From assembly GCA_046327715.1 (NCBI GenBank), contig JAXLXY010000010.1, positions 62,001 to 126,000 on the forward strand: a DNA stretch of 64,000 bases. Direction: 5' to 3'. Below are positions 9,282-21,200 of the stretch, piece by piece. Under the pieces are notes generated by a model. The model was not told where the DNA came from. It worked only from the letters and a program-made list of their open reading frames with translations, and did not search any database. Made by a program: the position numbers and the translations under genes. The stretch is from JADJOM01 sp046327715. GTDB lineage: Bacteria; Gemmatimonadota; Gemmatimonadetes; Gemmatimonadales; GWC2-71-9. Within the stretch, counting starts at the first letter, position 1. Each line of letters starts with the position of its first letter.

Positions 9282-10277
9282 TACCTCCCCTTCAACGCAT
9301 ACGACCGGAGCACCCGCATGTAGTTCGCCCGCTCCAGCGCCGCCGGCTCCGCGCACGACTGGTGGCTCATGCTCCCCTGCATCTGCCGGATCGACTCGTA
9401 CTCGTGGGCCGCCATCCACTCCCGCACCCCGTCGAGCAGGGTGCGCACATGCTCCGGGCCGTGGCGCAGCACCGCGCTCGCCACCATCGCCACCCGGGCG
9501 CCGGCCATCATGCTCTTGATCACGTCGCCGGCGCTGTGCACCCCGCCGGTGATGGCGAGGTCGGCGCTGGTGTGGCCGTACATGATCGCCGCCCACCGGA
9601 GCCGGAGCCGGAGGGTCCACGCGCTGCTCAGGTTGAGCGAGGGCACCACCTCCAGCTTCTCCAGGTCGAAGTCGGGCTGGTAGAACCGGTTGAACAGCAC
9701 CACCCCGCGCACGCCGAGCTCGCCCAGCCGCCGCGCCACGTGGGCCGGCGCGCTCAGGAACGGCGTCAGCTTCACCGCCACCGGGATCCGCACCGCCCCG
9801 ACCACCTCCTGCACCAGGTCGAAGTACATCTGCTCCACCTCCGCGCCGGTCTGCCGCGGGTCGGTGGGGACGTGATAGACGTTGAGCTCCAGCGCGTCGG
9901 CGCCGGCGTCCTCCATCTTCCGGGCATAGCGGGTCCAGCCCCCGGTCGAGACCCCGTTGAGGCTCCCGATCACCGGGATCTTCACCGCCTTGCGCGCCTC
10001 CTCCAGCCGGTCCAGGTAGCCCGACGGCCCCAGGTTGTAGGCCCACATGTCGGGGAAGTAGCTGGTGGCCTCGGCGTAGCTCTCCGCGCCGTGCGAGAGG
10101 TACTGGTCCAGGTCGTGGCTCTCGATGCTGATCTGCTCCTCGAACAGCGAGGGCAGCACCACCGCGCTCACCCCCGCGTCCTCCAGCCGGCGCAGCTCGT
10201 CCAGCTTCTCGGTGAGCGGGGAGCTGCTGGCCACCACCGGGTTGGGCAGCGCCAGGCCCAGGTAGCTCGTCGTCAGG

Positions 10278-10285
<8 letters not shown>
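9281..10285 (-). CDS. Dihydroorotate dehydrogenase-like protein
   Basis: A 334-residue (beta/alpha)8 flavoprotein of the DHOD family: LGLALPNPVVASSSPLTEKL at the N-terminus, IPVIGSLNGVSTGGWTRYA, ALELNVYHVPTDPR, VAVKLTPFLSA, VLFNRFYQPDFDLEKL and the FMN-phosphate loop ITGGVHSAGDVIKSMMAGA. The active-site loop differs from true PyrD, as is usual in the 'dihydroorotate dehydrogenase-like' group found beside nifJ. It starts inside the nifJ stop (8-nt overlap), so the two are coupled. A redox role with the ferredoxin oxidoreductase, rather than pyrimidine synthesis, is inferred from that context. Confidence 0.88.
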
Positions 10286-13880
<3,595 letters not shown>

Positions 13881-13970
13881 GTCATGCCTCCCGACGAAGC
13901 CTCGCCGCCTCCGGGGGAGGAGAGGGTGAACGGCGTGTGAGGGGATGTTCACGATGGGTGGGGCGGGACG

Positions 13971-14104
13971 GCGGGAAGCGGGAAGCGGGAAGCGGGAAGA
14001 GGGAAGCGGGAAGCGGGAAGAGGGAAGCGGGAAGAGGGAAGAGGGAAGAGGAAAGCGGGAAGCGGGAAGGGGGAAGAGGGAAGGGGGAAGAGGGAAGGGG
14101 GAAG
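13971..14104. repeat. Tandem GGGAAGC/GGGAAGA 7-mer array
   Basis: About 18 copies of a 7-bp unit upstream of nifJ, all in one orientation. An inverted set (CTTCCCG) follows at 14287-14330, so transcripts through here could form a long hairpin. No gene is visible in 13881-14369. Confidence 0.9.
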
Positions 14105-14127
14105 TCGAGACCAGCCCACCAGCGTCC

Positions 14128-14210
14128 GTCATCCTGAGCGCAGCGAAGGATCCCTCCAGGTCCGTGCCGCACCTGAAGGGATCCCTCGTCGCTCCGCTCC
14201 TCGGGATGAC
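14128..14210. repeat. REP-like imperfect palindrome, copy 1
   Basis: It begins GTCATCCTGAGCG and ends CTCGGGATGAC, the two ends being near-perfect reverse complements. A related copy in the same orientation lies at 45061-45139; both contain the shared core CCAGGTCCGTGCCGCACC. Such dispersed palindromes fit a non-autonomous REP or MITE element. Confidence 0.75.
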
Positions 14211-14275
14211 GGTCGGGGGGAAGGCTCCTCATGCCAGTCGGGGGGAAGGCTCCTCATGCCAGTCGGGGCGAAGGC
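14211..14275. repeat. 25-bp tandem repeat, about 2.6 copies
   Basis: The unit begins GTCGGGGGGAAGGCTCCTC and is repeated at 14212, 14237 and 14262. The sequence also follows the REP-like copy at 45139, so it may be part of the same element that expanded here. Confidence 0.8.
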
Positions 14276-14286
14276 TCCTCGTAGTG

Positions 14287-14355
14287 CTTCCCGCTTCCCG
14301 CTTCCCGCTTCCCGTTTCCCCCGTTCCCCCGTTCCCCCGTTCCCCCGTTCCCCGC
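14287..14355. repeat. CTTCCCG and CCGTTCCCC tandem repeats
   Basis: Four CTTCCCG units then four to five CGTTCCCC units, ending just before the stop of the next minus-strand gene. They are complementary to the units at 13971-14104 and to those in the T2SS operon. Confidence 0.85.
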
Positions 14356-14369
14356 AGTTCTGGCCCGGG

Positions 14370-15071
14370 CTACTGCCCCAGCACGACCGGCGGCAGCTGC
14401 AGGACGGGGGTGGCCGGCGCTTCGGCCGGCGTGGCGGGCCGGGTGGGGCCGAGCACGTTGGTGGCGCTGCGCCAGGCGGCGAGCAGGTCCGGCTCCTTGG
14501 CAAAGCGGAAGCGGTTGAAGCCGTCGAGCACCCGGACCACCTGGCTCAGCTCGTTGCCGGCCTCGTCCAGGGCGCGGGCCGCGCGGACGTGCTGCCGCCG
14601 TGCGGTGGCGCTGGCCTCGCTGACCTGGTCGAACGCCACCAGCTTCTCGGCCACGCTGGCGAGCACCGCCTCGGAGAGGCCGAAGGGCACCAGCGCCTCC
14701 TGGTGCTGGCGCGCGGCGTCGAGCATGGCCTGGGCAGCGGTCCGGAACGCCTGGTAGCTCCGGCTCTCGCGCACCCGGCTGAAGACCGGGACCAGGGCCG
14801 GCAGCGCATCCTCCGCGGCGGCCACCACGCTCGAGAGGTGCAGCAGCTCGTTCTGCTCCAGCGCGGAGCGCAGCTCCTGCTTGGTGGCCACGCTGGCCCG
14901 TTCGGCGGTGACGCCGGCGCGCTGCTCGGCGGCGAGCTGGGTGAGCTCGAGCAGCAGGGCACCGAGCCGCGCGGTGGCGGCGGCGTAGCCGGCGCTGGGG
15001 TCCGCGTGCGCGGTGCAGAACTCGAGGGCGCGCACGCCCATGGACTGGATCCTCCGGATGGTGGCCTTCAT
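14370..15071 (-). CDS. Helical hypothetical protein
   Basis: A 233-residue protein with no family I recognise. It is almost entirely predicted helix with Ala/Leu/Glu-rich heptads: CTAHADPSAGYAAATARLGA, QLAAEQRAGVTAERASVA and QVSEASATARRQHVRAARAL. No signal peptide or membrane segment is seen. The tail (about 205-233) is Pro/Ala-rich. ATG 15071 has AGGAGGAG 7 bases upstream, a strong ribosome site, so the gene is probably real. It stands alone between repeat arrays. A helical-bundle or DNA/protein-binding role is possible but nothing shows it. Confidence 0.65.
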   Translation of the reverse strand: MKATIRRIQSMGVRALEFCTAHADPSAGYAAATARLGALLLELTQLAAEQRAGVTAERASVATKQELRSALEQNELLHLSSVVAAAEDALPALVPVFSRVRESRSYQAFRTAAQAMLDAARQHQEALVPFGLSEAVLASVAEKLVAFDQVSEASATARRQHVRAARALDEAGNELSQVVRVLDGFNRFRFAKEPDLLAAWRSATNVLGPTRPATPAEAPATPVLQLPPVVLGQ

Positions 15072-15234
15072 GTGTCGCTCCTCCTGCCCGCGGGACGGGC
15101 CGATCAGGTGGGTGCTGCAACGACGCTGTCGGGGAATTGCGGACCGGGGGGTGGTGGGTAGGAGGCCGGTCGGAGGGGCCCTCACGCCAAAGCTGTGCCA
15201 GACCAGAACAGCGGGCCGGCGCGCGGCGGGGAGG

Positions 15235-15433
15235 TGTCCGTGTCAGGCGTCGGCCTCGGAGCCCGCCATATAACGCGCGATTCTATATGCAGATCCGCGC
15301 CGGGTGTGGGGCGGGCGGGGCTCCGGCAGGCGAAATCGGCGTCCTGGAGAGGGTCCCGGATGGGTGGCGGGGGAGGGGCCGGGTGTCCTCGCCCACGGAC
15401 ACTCGGGGGCCGAAGTGTCCGCGGGCGCGGACA
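15235..15433. promoter_or_regulatory. TGTCC/GGACA inverted repeats before the first AAA+ gene
   Basis: Three sites: TGTCCGTGTC at 15235-15244; GTGTCC-8 bp-GGACAC at 15383-15402; and TGTCCGC-4 bp-GCGGACA at 15416-15433, a perfect dyad. The same hexamer is repeated four times before gspE (16587-16660). These look like binding sites for one dimeric regulator. Nothing else is seen in 15072-15500. Confidence 0.5.
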
Positions 15434-15504
15434 GTCGGGTGGATGGGGCGGGCGGAGCCTGGGTATTTGACGGTTGGTTGACGGTGCCAGGCAACTTTGA
15501 TCAC

Positions 15505-15612
15505 GGCCCGTCCGCCCGTCCGCCCGTCCGCCCGTCCGCCCGTCCGCCCGTCCGCCCGTTCGCCCGTTCGCCCGTTCGCCCGTCCGCCCGTCCGTCCGTC
15601 CGTCCACCCGCC
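15505..15612. repeat. Tandem CCGCCCGT 8-mer array
   Basis: About thirteen copies of CCGCCCGT/TCGCCCGT end 20 bp before the start of the AAA+ gene. One orientation only. Confidence 0.9.
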
Positions 15613-15634
15613 CCCCAATCACCCTGAGGCCCCC

Positions 15635-16585
15635 ATGGATTGCCACGACCTCTACGACACCGCTCCGTGGAAGGCCCAGAAGGCATCGGCACTGGCCGCC
15701 GCAGCCACTCCCTGGCCCGTCCTGCTCACGGGCCCGCGCGGCAGTGGCAAGTCACTGCTCGCACGGTTCATCCACCGGCATTCCAGGCGCGGGGACGCCG
15801 AGTTCGTCGAGGCCCCGGCACCTACCCTCTCCGAAGGGCTCCTGCAGGGTGAGTTGCGCGGGCATGTCCGCGGAGCCTTCACCGATGCGCGGGTGGACCA
15901 CAAGGGGCTGCTGGAACGGGCCAACGGCGGCACGCTGTTCTTCGACGAGATCGAGGCCGCCAGCCCGGCGCTGCAGGCCCTGCTGGTCAGCCTGGTCGAG
16001 CAGCCCCAGGTCACCCGGCTGGGCGAGGAGCGGTCGCGGCGGGTCAATGTCCGCTTCATCTACGCAAGCAACGCCGACCTGCCCCGGCTCGTCGAGAATG
16101 GGCGGTTCCGCGCCGACCTGTTCGACCGGATCCGGTGCCACGAGATCCGGCTTCCGGCGCTGCGCCGGTATGGAACGGTGCGCCTGGAGCTCGCGGAGCG
16201 CTTCCTCCGCGAGGCGCTGGCCACGCTGGAGAAAGACCTGGAGCCGCAATTCAACGTCGACGCCAGGATGCACATCTACCGCTATGAATGGCCTGGAAAC
16301 CTGCGGGAGCTGCAGAGTGCCTGCCGCCATATCGCCGCGGGCCTCGAGGGCCCCTGGGTGCGGCTCGAGCACCTTCCACCCTTCATGCTCGAGGGCCCGG
16401 TGGTCGATGACGACCGCGAGGCCAACCGCGCCCTGCGCACCACGGTGGAGCAGGCGCTGGATGCCACGGCGGGGAACAAGTCCGCGGCCGCCAGGACCCT
16501 CGATGTGCGCCGGGGCAAGTTTCTCACCTGGTTGGAGAAGGTGAAACGGATGACGCCCGGCGGCGGGCTGCCGCGACCGGCCTAG
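15635..16585 (+). CDS. Sigma-54 activator-like AAA+ protein with altered GAFTGA loop
   Basis: A 316-residue protein. AAA+ domain: Walker A GPRGSGKS at residues 33-40, Walker B LFFDEIE at 101-107, the arginine region RFRADLFDRI, and sensor II WPGNLRELQ. A C-terminal Fis-type HTH follows (NKSAAARTLDVRRGKFL). The loop that normally reads GAFTGA and contacts sigma-54 reads GAFTDA (80-85), so activation of sigma-54 polymerase may be lost or changed. There is no N-terminal sensor domain. GAGG lies 6 bases before ATG 15635. It precedes the T2SS genes and TGTCC-box DNA. A partner of similar design closes the operon at 26159-27112. Role as local regulator is inferred. Confidence 0.8.
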   Translation: MDCHDLYDTAPWKAQKASALAAAATPWPVLLTGPRGSGKSLLARFIHRHSRRGDAEFVEAPAPTLSEGLLQGELRGHVRGAFTDARVDHKGLLERANGGTLFFDEIEAASPALQALLVSLVEQPQVTRLGEERSRRVNVRFIYASNADLPRLVENGRFRADLFDRIRCHEIRLPALRRYGTVRLELAERFLREALATLEKDLEPQFNVDARMHIYRYEWPGNLRELQSACRHIAAGLEGPWVRLEHLPPFMLEGPVVDDDREANRALRTTVEQALDATAGNKSAAARTLDVRRGKFLTWLEKVKRMTPGGGLPRPA

Positions 16586-16586
16586 C

Positions 16587-16660
16587 TGTCCGACTGTCCG
16601 GCCATTGTCCGGTCAACGGCCGACAGCCGGACACCCCGTGCTGGGTCAAGTCATTGTCCG
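16587..16660. promoter_or_regulatory. Cluster of TGTCCG boxes before gspE
   Basis: TGTCCG at 16587, 16595, 16606 and 16655, with the inverse CGGACA at 16628-16633, all within 75 bp. The motif matches the dyads at 15383-15433. It is a candidate operator or enhancer for the neighbouring AAA+ regulators. No sigma-54 -24/-12 element could be identified with confidence. Confidence 0.5.
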
Positions 16661-16705
16661 ACAAGACGCGCTGGCGCGCGGCGAGGCGGCACGCCCGGTG
16701 CACTG

Positions 16706-18226
16706 GTGGTGCGGCGTCCACTTCAGCACAGGTCCACCCTGCCCATCCAGACTGCGCTGCCGGTCGCCGGGGCGTTCCGGCCCGAGTACCTGAGCTACTA
16801 CCGCATCCTCCCGCTGGCCGTGGAGGATGGGCGGCTTCGCGTCGCGGTGGCCGGCGCGCCGAATCCCGACGCCCTCGACGACCTGCGCCAGAGCTACGGG
16901 CTCGACCTGGCCCTCGAGCCGGTGGACGAGGGTGAGCTCCAGGACGCCATCCGGCGCACCTTCGCCGCCGCGGAGTCGGTGGTCGAGCTGGTGCGCGACC
17001 TCGACGCGACGCTCGGCCCCGGGGAGCTCGACACCTCTGAAGGCCTGGCCGATGTCCGTGACCTCGCCAACCAGCCGCCGGTCATCCGCTACGTCAACCT
17101 GCTCATCCGAGATGCGCACGCCGCCCGCGCCAGCGACATCCACCTGGAGGCGGCACCCGAGGGTCTGCGGGTGCGCCTGCGGATCGACGGGGTGCTCACC
17201 GAGCTCCAGGGGCCGCCCCGCGGCTACCAGGCGGCCGTCGTCTCCCGCGTCAAGCTGCTGGCCGAGCTCGACATCGCCGAGCGCCGCGCACCGCAGGACG
17301 GGCGCATCCGGGTGCGCCTGGAGGCTCGGGAACTCGATCTCCGCATCTCCACCGTCCCTACGCTGCACGGCGAGTCGGTGGTGCTCCGCCTCCTCGACCG
17401 GGGCGGGCAGGCCGTGGGCCTCGGCGACCTGGGCATGGCCACGGACATCCTCGACACCTTCCGTCGCCTGGCGACGCGCCCGCACGGCATCATCCTCGCC
17501 ACCGGGCCGACCGGCTCCGGCAAGACCACGACCCTCTACGCGGCGCTCGCGCTCCGCGACGGCAGCCGGGAGAAGGTGGTCACGGTCGAGGACCCGGTGG
17601 AGTACCACCTGCCCGGCGTGACCCAGGTCCCGGTCCACACCAAGGCAGGCGTGAGCTTCGCCGCCGCCCTGCGCAGCATCCTCCGGCAGGACCCCGATGT
17701 CCTCATGGTCGGTGAGATGCGCGACGCCGAGACGGCCGGCATCGCCGTCCAGGCCGCCATGACCGGCCACCTGGTCTTCTCCACGCTGCATACCAACGAC
17801 GCCCTCTCCGCCATTGCCCGCCTGACCGACCTGCGGGTCGAGCCCTACATGGTGGCCTCCACCGTCGAGGCGGTCCTCGCGCAGCGCCTGGTCCGGCGCG
17901 TCTGCCCCGAATGTCGCACCCGCTACCGCCCCGATCCCGCGACCGTCGCGCTCCTGGCCCAGCAGCCGGTCGGCGCCATCACCCTGGAGCGGGGCTCGGG
18001 CTGCACCGCCTGCCGCCACACCGGATACCTGGGGCGCACCGGGATCTTCGAGCTGCTGCTCCTGACCGACGACTGCAAGGAGGCCGTCAGCCGCGGCGCC
18101 GACGCCACCACCCTGCGCAGCCTGGCACGGGAGCAGGGCATGACCAGCCTCCGCGCCGACGGCTGGCGCAAGGTGCAGGCAGGGATAACGACGGTGGAGG
18201 AGGTGCTGCGGGTGGCGGGGGAGTGA
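16706..18226 (+). CDS. gspE: Type II secretion ATPase GspE
   Basis: A 506-residue hexameric secretion ATPase in the cytoplasm. A short N-terminal domain (about 15-100) is followed by the catalytic core with Walker A GPTGSGKTTT, Walker B region DPDVLMVGEMRD, and His box TGHLVFSTLHTNDA. The zinc-binding tetracysteine module (CPEC near residue 399, CTAC near 434) separates it from the C-terminal GRTGIFELL segment, as in GspE/PilB. The start is a GTG with a weak ribosome site, so a few residues are uncertain. It powers pseudopilus assembly with GspF and the pseudopilins that follow. The rest of the operon is separated from it by a repeat array and an antisense gene. Confidence 0.93.
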   Translation: MVRRPLQHRSTLPIQTALPVAGAFRPEYLSYYRILPLAVEDGRLRVAVAGAPNPDALDDLRQSYGLDLALEPVDEGELQDAIRRTFAAAESVVELVRDLDATLGPGELDTSEGLADVRDLANQPPVIRYVNLLIRDAHAARASDIHLEAAPEGLRVRLRIDGVLTELQGPPRGYQAAVVSRVKLLAELDIAERRAPQDGRIRVRLEARELDLRISTVPTLHGESVVLRLLDRGGQAVGLGDLGMATDILDTFRRLATRPHGIILATGPTGSGKTTTLYAALALRDGSREKVVTVEDPVEYHLPGVTQVPVHTKAGVSFAAALRSILRQDPDVLMVGEMRDAETAGIAVQAAMTGHLVFSTLHTNDALSAIARLTDLRVEPYMVASTVEAVLAQRLVRRVCPECRTRYRPDPATVALLAQQPVGAITLERGSGCTACRHTGYLGRTGIFELLLLTDDCKEAVSRGADATTLRSLAREQGMTSLRADGWRKVQAGITTVEEVLRVAGE

Positions 18227-18227
18227 G

Positions 18228-18310
18228 GGGACGGGGGAACGACGGAACGGGGGAATGGGGGAACGACGGGACGGGGGAACGGGGGAACGGGGGAACGACG
18301 GGACGATGGA
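18228..18310. repeat. Tandem GGGGGAACG/GACGGAACG 9-mer array
   Basis: About nine copies, plus strand GGGGAACG orientation, starting directly after the gspE stop. It is the first of a chain of such arrays through the T2SS operon (18751, 20423, 24193, 24655, 25209). Confidence 0.9.
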
Positions 18311-18326
18311 ACGGGCGATGGAGGCC

Positions 18327-18683
18327 TTACGGACGCCCGAGGGCCTGTTTGAGGCGCCAGGTGAGCTGACCGGCGCGGTTGCGAAGATGGTCGAGCTGCT
18401 TCCACTCCTCTGTATCCAGCAGGGCCAGGTCGCGCGCGAGGCGCAGTAGATAGCTCAGCTCGGACAACGACCCAAGGGCGATGTCGAGATGCCGCCGGAA
18501 CTGGGCGCTCCCCTTGAGCGCCGAGCCTTCGGCGATGTTGGCCGGTGCCGAGACGGCGGCCCGCCTGGCCTGACTCACAATGCCGTACCGCTCGCTGCCC
18601 GGCCAGCGGTCCGAGGCACGGTAGACCGAAAGGACCAGATCATGACAGACGCGCCAGGCGTCCAGGTGCTCGTAGGGCATCAT
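18327..18683 (-). CDS. Four-helix bundle protein (23S rRNA intervening-sequence family)
   Basis: A 118-residue protein with the family pattern: YEHLDAWRVCHDLVLSVYRA, the SERYGIVSQARRAAVSAPAN segment, NIAEGSALKGSAQFRRHLDI, and ALGSLSELSYLLRLARDLAL. These match the S23/IVP four-helix bundle family, small proteins known from rRNA intervening sequences and as stand-alone genes. Two ATG codons lie at the start (18683, 18680). It is on the minus strand and sits between gspE and gspG, so it interrupts the operon, and its 5' end overlaps the predicted gspG start by 42 bases. Function unknown. Probably a mobile or recently inserted gene. Confidence 0.88.
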   Translation of the reverse strand: MMPYEHLDAWRVCHDLVLSVYRASDRWPGSERYGIVSQARRAAVSAPANIAEGSALKGSAQFRRHLDIALGSLSELSYLLRLARDLALLDTEEWKQLDHLRNRAGQLTWRLKQALGRP

Positions 18684-19238
18684 GGCCCGCGGACGATAGC
18701 CCGGGAGCCTCAACCCATCATCAACCGGGCCTCATGCGGTTCCGCCGCACCGGGGAACGTTCCCTCGTTCCCCCTTTCCCCCGTTCCCTCGTTCCCCCGT
18801 TCCCTCGTTCCCCGAGGATTCACGCTGATCGAGATCCTCGTCGTCATCACCGTCATCGCCATCCTGGCCGGGCTGGTGTCGCCGATGATCTTTCGCAACG
18901 TCGGGGACGCCAAGGTCACCGCGGCGCGGAGCCAGATCGAGACCCTCGGACTGGCGCTCGACACCTACTACCTCCACAACGACTACTACCCCACCACGTC
19001 CCAGGGGTTGGCGGCGCTCGTAGTGCAGCCGACGGGGGCGGAGGCGCCCCGCAACTGGCGCGGCCCCTACCTCAAGCGCGCCGTGCCCCTCGACCCCTGG
19101 GGCACCCCCTACCACTACGAGGGCCCCGGCGCGGTCAACGCCATGAGCTACGACCTCGTGAGCTATGGCCGCGATGGCCGGCCGGGGGGCGCCGGGGAGG
19201 ACGCGGACATCACCTCCTGGGAAGGGGCGAGCCGGTGA
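18642..19238 (+). CDS. gspG: Type II secretion major pseudopilin GspG
   Basis: The mature protein begins at the type IV prepilin site RG^FTLIEILVVITVIAILA (Glu5 present) and has the GspG body: TLGLALDTYYLHNDYYPTTS, LVVQPTG, NWRGPYLK, DPWGTPYHY and SYGRDGRPGG, including the calcium-loop region. About 138 residues are mature. The leader is odd: from ATG 18642 (AAGGA 7 bases upstream) it is about 59 residues. Its last 20 (VPSFPLSPVPSFPRSLVPRG) are encoded by GTTCCCTCG repeats at 18751-18813. The true start is therefore uncertain and could be a closer non-ATG codon. It overlaps gspF by GTGA. Confidence 0.88.
   Translation: MTDAPGVQVLVGHHGPRTIAREPQPIINRASCGSAAPGNVPSFPLSPVPSFPRSLVPRGFTLIEILVVITVIAILAGLVSPMIFRNVGDAKVTAARSQIETLGLALDTYYLHNDYYPTTSQGLAALVVQPTGAEAPRNWRGPYLKRAVPLDPWGTPYHYEGPGAVNAMSYDLVSYGRDGRPGGAGEDADITSWEGASR
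18751..18813 (+). repeat. CGTTCCCTC repeats inside the gspG leader
   Basis: Seven copies of a CGTTCCC(T/C)C unit, in frame, directly before the prepilin peptidase cleavage site. It is complementary to the GGGGGAACG units at 18228-18310, 500 bases upstream. Confidence 0.88.
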
Positions 19239-20422
19239 ATCGCTACCGCTACCGCGCCGCGCGCCCCGACGGGGGTCTCGTCTCCGGCGTCCTGGCCGCG
19301 CCGGACCTCGAGGAGCTGGAGGGGGAGCTGCAGCGTGACGGGCTCTTCCCGCTCGCCATCGAGCCGGCACCGGCCGGGGTCGGGTGGCGCCGGGGCGCTG
19401 ACCGCCGCGACCTCGCCGTGGTGTTCCGCAGCCTGGCCTCGCTGGTGCGCGGCGGTGTACCGCTCACCCGGGCGCTGGCCGCGACCGGATCGCTGCCGCG
19501 CTCGACGGCGCTCCGCGACACCCTGCGCCACGCCCGCCGCCACCTCGCCGCCGGGCACTCCCTCACCGCCGCACTCGACCGCGCGGGGGACGGCGTCCCG
19601 GCGGTGGTGCTGGGCATGCTCCGGGCCGGGGAGCGCGGCAGCCAGCTCGATGCCGCGCTGGAACAGGCGGCGCTGCAGCTGGAGCGTGACGCGGAACTCG
19701 CCGGCCGCATCCGGCAGGCGCTCGCCTATCCCGCCATCCTGCTCGTGGCCGGGCTTGCCTCGCTGGGGGTGATCACGCTGGTCGTGGTTCCCCGCTTCGC
19801 GGTGCTGCTCGCGGAGGTCGGCCAGGCCCTGCCTCCCGCCACGCGGCTCCTCCTCGCCATCGGCACCCTGCTGCAGGCGCACGGGCTCCTGCTCGCCACC
19901 AGCGCGGCGGCCGTGGTGGCCGCGGGCGCCGCCTGGACCGGGACCCCGGCCGGTCGGCGCCACTGGCACCGGGCGCTGCTGGGCCTGCCGCTCATCGGGC
20001 CCATCCGTCAGGGGTTTGCCGCTGCGCGCATCACCCGGGCGGCCGGCGCCATGCTGGAGACCGGCGTGCCGATCCTGCTCGCGCTGGCGGCGGCCGGCGA
20101 GGCGGCGGGCGATGCGGAGGTCGCCGCGCGCCTCGGCCGCGCCCGGGCCGGCATCGAGGCCGGCGCCGCGGTCACCGCCGCGTTCGAGGCCGAGCGGGTC
20201 CTCACCCCCGCGGCGCTGCAGGTCCTGGCCGTCGGCGACGCGGGTGGCCGGCTGGGCACCATGGCGCTCCGCGCGGGTGATCTCGCCGCCGGCGAGGCGG
20301 AGGCTCGGCTCCGCCTGCTCGTCAACCTGCTCGAGCCAAGCCTGGTGATCCTCTTCGGTGGCCTCGTGGCGTTCGCGGCGGCGGCGCTGTTGCAGGCGGT
20401 GTACTCGCTGAGGCCGGTGTGA
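19235..20422 (+). CDS. gspF: Type II secretion inner-membrane platform protein GspF
   Basis: A 395-residue protein: an N-terminal YRYRAARPDGGLVSGVLAAP segment, then two GspF/PilC cytoplasmic repeats. Repeat 1 holds FRSLASLVRGGVPLTRALAA and LRAGERGSQLDAALEQAA; repeat 2 holds AGAMLETGVPILLALAAAGE and VGDAGGRLGTMALRAGD. There are three membrane segments (about 160-185, 205-230, 370-392). It connects the ATPase to the pseudopilus. GTG start overlaps the gspG stop by 4 nt. Normal length. Confidence 0.94.
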   Translation: MNRYRYRAARPDGGLVSGVLAAPDLEELEGELQRDGLFPLAIEPAPAGVGWRRGADRRDLAVVFRSLASLVRGGVPLTRALAATGSLPRSTALRDTLRHARRHLAAGHSLTAALDRAGDGVPAVVLGMLRAGERGSQLDAALEQAALQLERDAELAGRIRQALAYPAILLVAGLASLGVITLVVVPRFAVLLAEVGQALPPATRLLLAIGTLLQAHGLLLATSAAAVVAAGAAWTGTPAGRRHWHRALLGLPLIGPIRQGFAAARITRAAGAMLETGVPILLALAAAGEAAGDAEVAARLGRARAGIEAGAAVTAAFEAERVLTPAALQVLAVGDAGGRLGTMALRAGDLAAGEAEARLRLLVNLLEPSLVILFGGLVAFAAAALLQAVYSLRPV

Positions 20423-20507
20423 GGGGGAACGGGGGAACGGGGGAACGACGGAACGGGGGAACGGGGGAACGGGGGAACGAGGGAACTAGGGAACGGGGGA
20501 ACGATGG
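20423..20507. repeat. GGGGGAACG 9-mer array between gspF and gspH
   Basis: About nine copies in the same orientation as 18228-18310. It runs to the gspH start codon and supplies its whole upstream region; the ribosome site (GGGGGAACG) is itself part of the repeat. Confidence 0.9.
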
Positions 20508-20785
20508 GACGAGGCAGGGTTGGGGTGACGTTGGTGGAGCTGCTGGTGGCGCTGGTGATCGTCGGGGTGATGACCGGCCTCGGGGCGCTGAGCGTCCTCA
20601 GCCTCCGGCCCGGGCCCCGCGCCATGGCGCTGGACAGCATGGCGAGCGCCCGTCGTCGGGCCATCCGGGACGCCCGGCCGGTGGTGCTGCGCGATGGGAC
20701 GCAGGTGCTGCGGTTCCTGCCCGATGGGCGTGTGCTCGGCGGCATGGTGGATCCCCTGACTGGAGTTCCCCTGGATGCCAACTAG
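20504..20785 (+). CDS. Small minor pseudopilin, GspH-like
   Basis: A 93-residue protein with a short basic leader and a prepilin helix: G^VTLVELLVALVIVGVMTGLG (Glu at +5). The remaining 60 residues (RRRAIRDARPVVLRDGTQVL, then RFLPDGRVLG) are a small beta domain like the end of GspH. It is shorter than most GspH proteins (about 150-190), so it may be reduced. Its position between gspF and gspI supports GspH. Overlaps the next gene by 11 nt. Confidence 0.72.
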   Translation: MGRGRVGVTLVELLVALVIVGVMTGLGALSVLSLRPGPRAMALDSMASARRRAIRDARPVVLRDGTQVLRFLPDGRVLGGMVDPLTGVPLDAN

Positions 20786-21200
20786 CGGTCGAGTCCCGGC
20801 AAGAGATCGCCTCACGCTCCCGCCGGCGGGCGTGCGTCCCATCGTTCCCCCGTTCCGTCCTTCCCCCGGCATCGCCCTCCTCGAAGTCCTCGCCGCGCTC
20901 GCCATCCTCGGGACCGCCGGGCTTTCCCTCGTCGCGCTGGTCCACCAGTCGGTGCGGAGCCAGGCCGAGTCGGCGCGGACGGAGCGTGTGCTGGATGAGG
21001 CCGACCGGGTGCTGAGCGCCTTCGCCCTGCTCGCGGCCGCCGATCTCGATCGCCGGCTCGGCAGTCACCCGGTGGGTGAGTTCGTGGTGGACGTCCAGCG
21101 CCCGCGGCGGTCGCTCTATCGCATCGCCGTCGCGAGCGGGGATGCGCCAGGTCGGATACTCCTCGTGACCGTTGTGGCTCGCTCGGAGGAGGTACGATGA
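20775..21200 (+). CDS. gspI: Minor pseudopilin GspI-like
   Basis: A 141-residue protein with a long leader ending PSPG^, then the helix IALLEVLAALAILGTAGLSL with Glu5, as in GspI. The mature body (SVRSQAESARTERVLDEADR and FVVDVQRPRRSLYRIAVASG) fits a small tip pseudopilin. The leader includes IVPPFRPSP, coded by CGTTCCCCCG-type repeat DNA (20838-20870), like the leaders of GspG and GspJ. It overlaps gspH and gspJ (ATGA), so they form one transcript. Assignment to GspI rests on motif and order. Confidence 0.78.
   Translation: MPTSGRVPARDRLTLPPAGVRPIVPPFRPSPGIALLEVLAALAILGTAGLSLVALVHQSVRSQAESARTERVLDEADRVLSAFALLAAADLDRRLGSHPVGEFVVDVQRPRRSLYRIAVASGDAPGRILLVTVVARSEEVR

Noticed and set aside
13945..14232. 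Open frames across the GGGAAGC array on both strands
   Set aside because: Any tandem 7-mer without stops gives open frames; composition is Lys/Arg/Glu/Gly or Pro/Phe/Leu repeats only.
16586..16705. Sigma-54 promoter before gspE
   Set aside because: GG and GC pairs at 10-bp spacing occur, but the flanking bases do not match TGGCAC-TTGCA well enough in GC-rich DNA.
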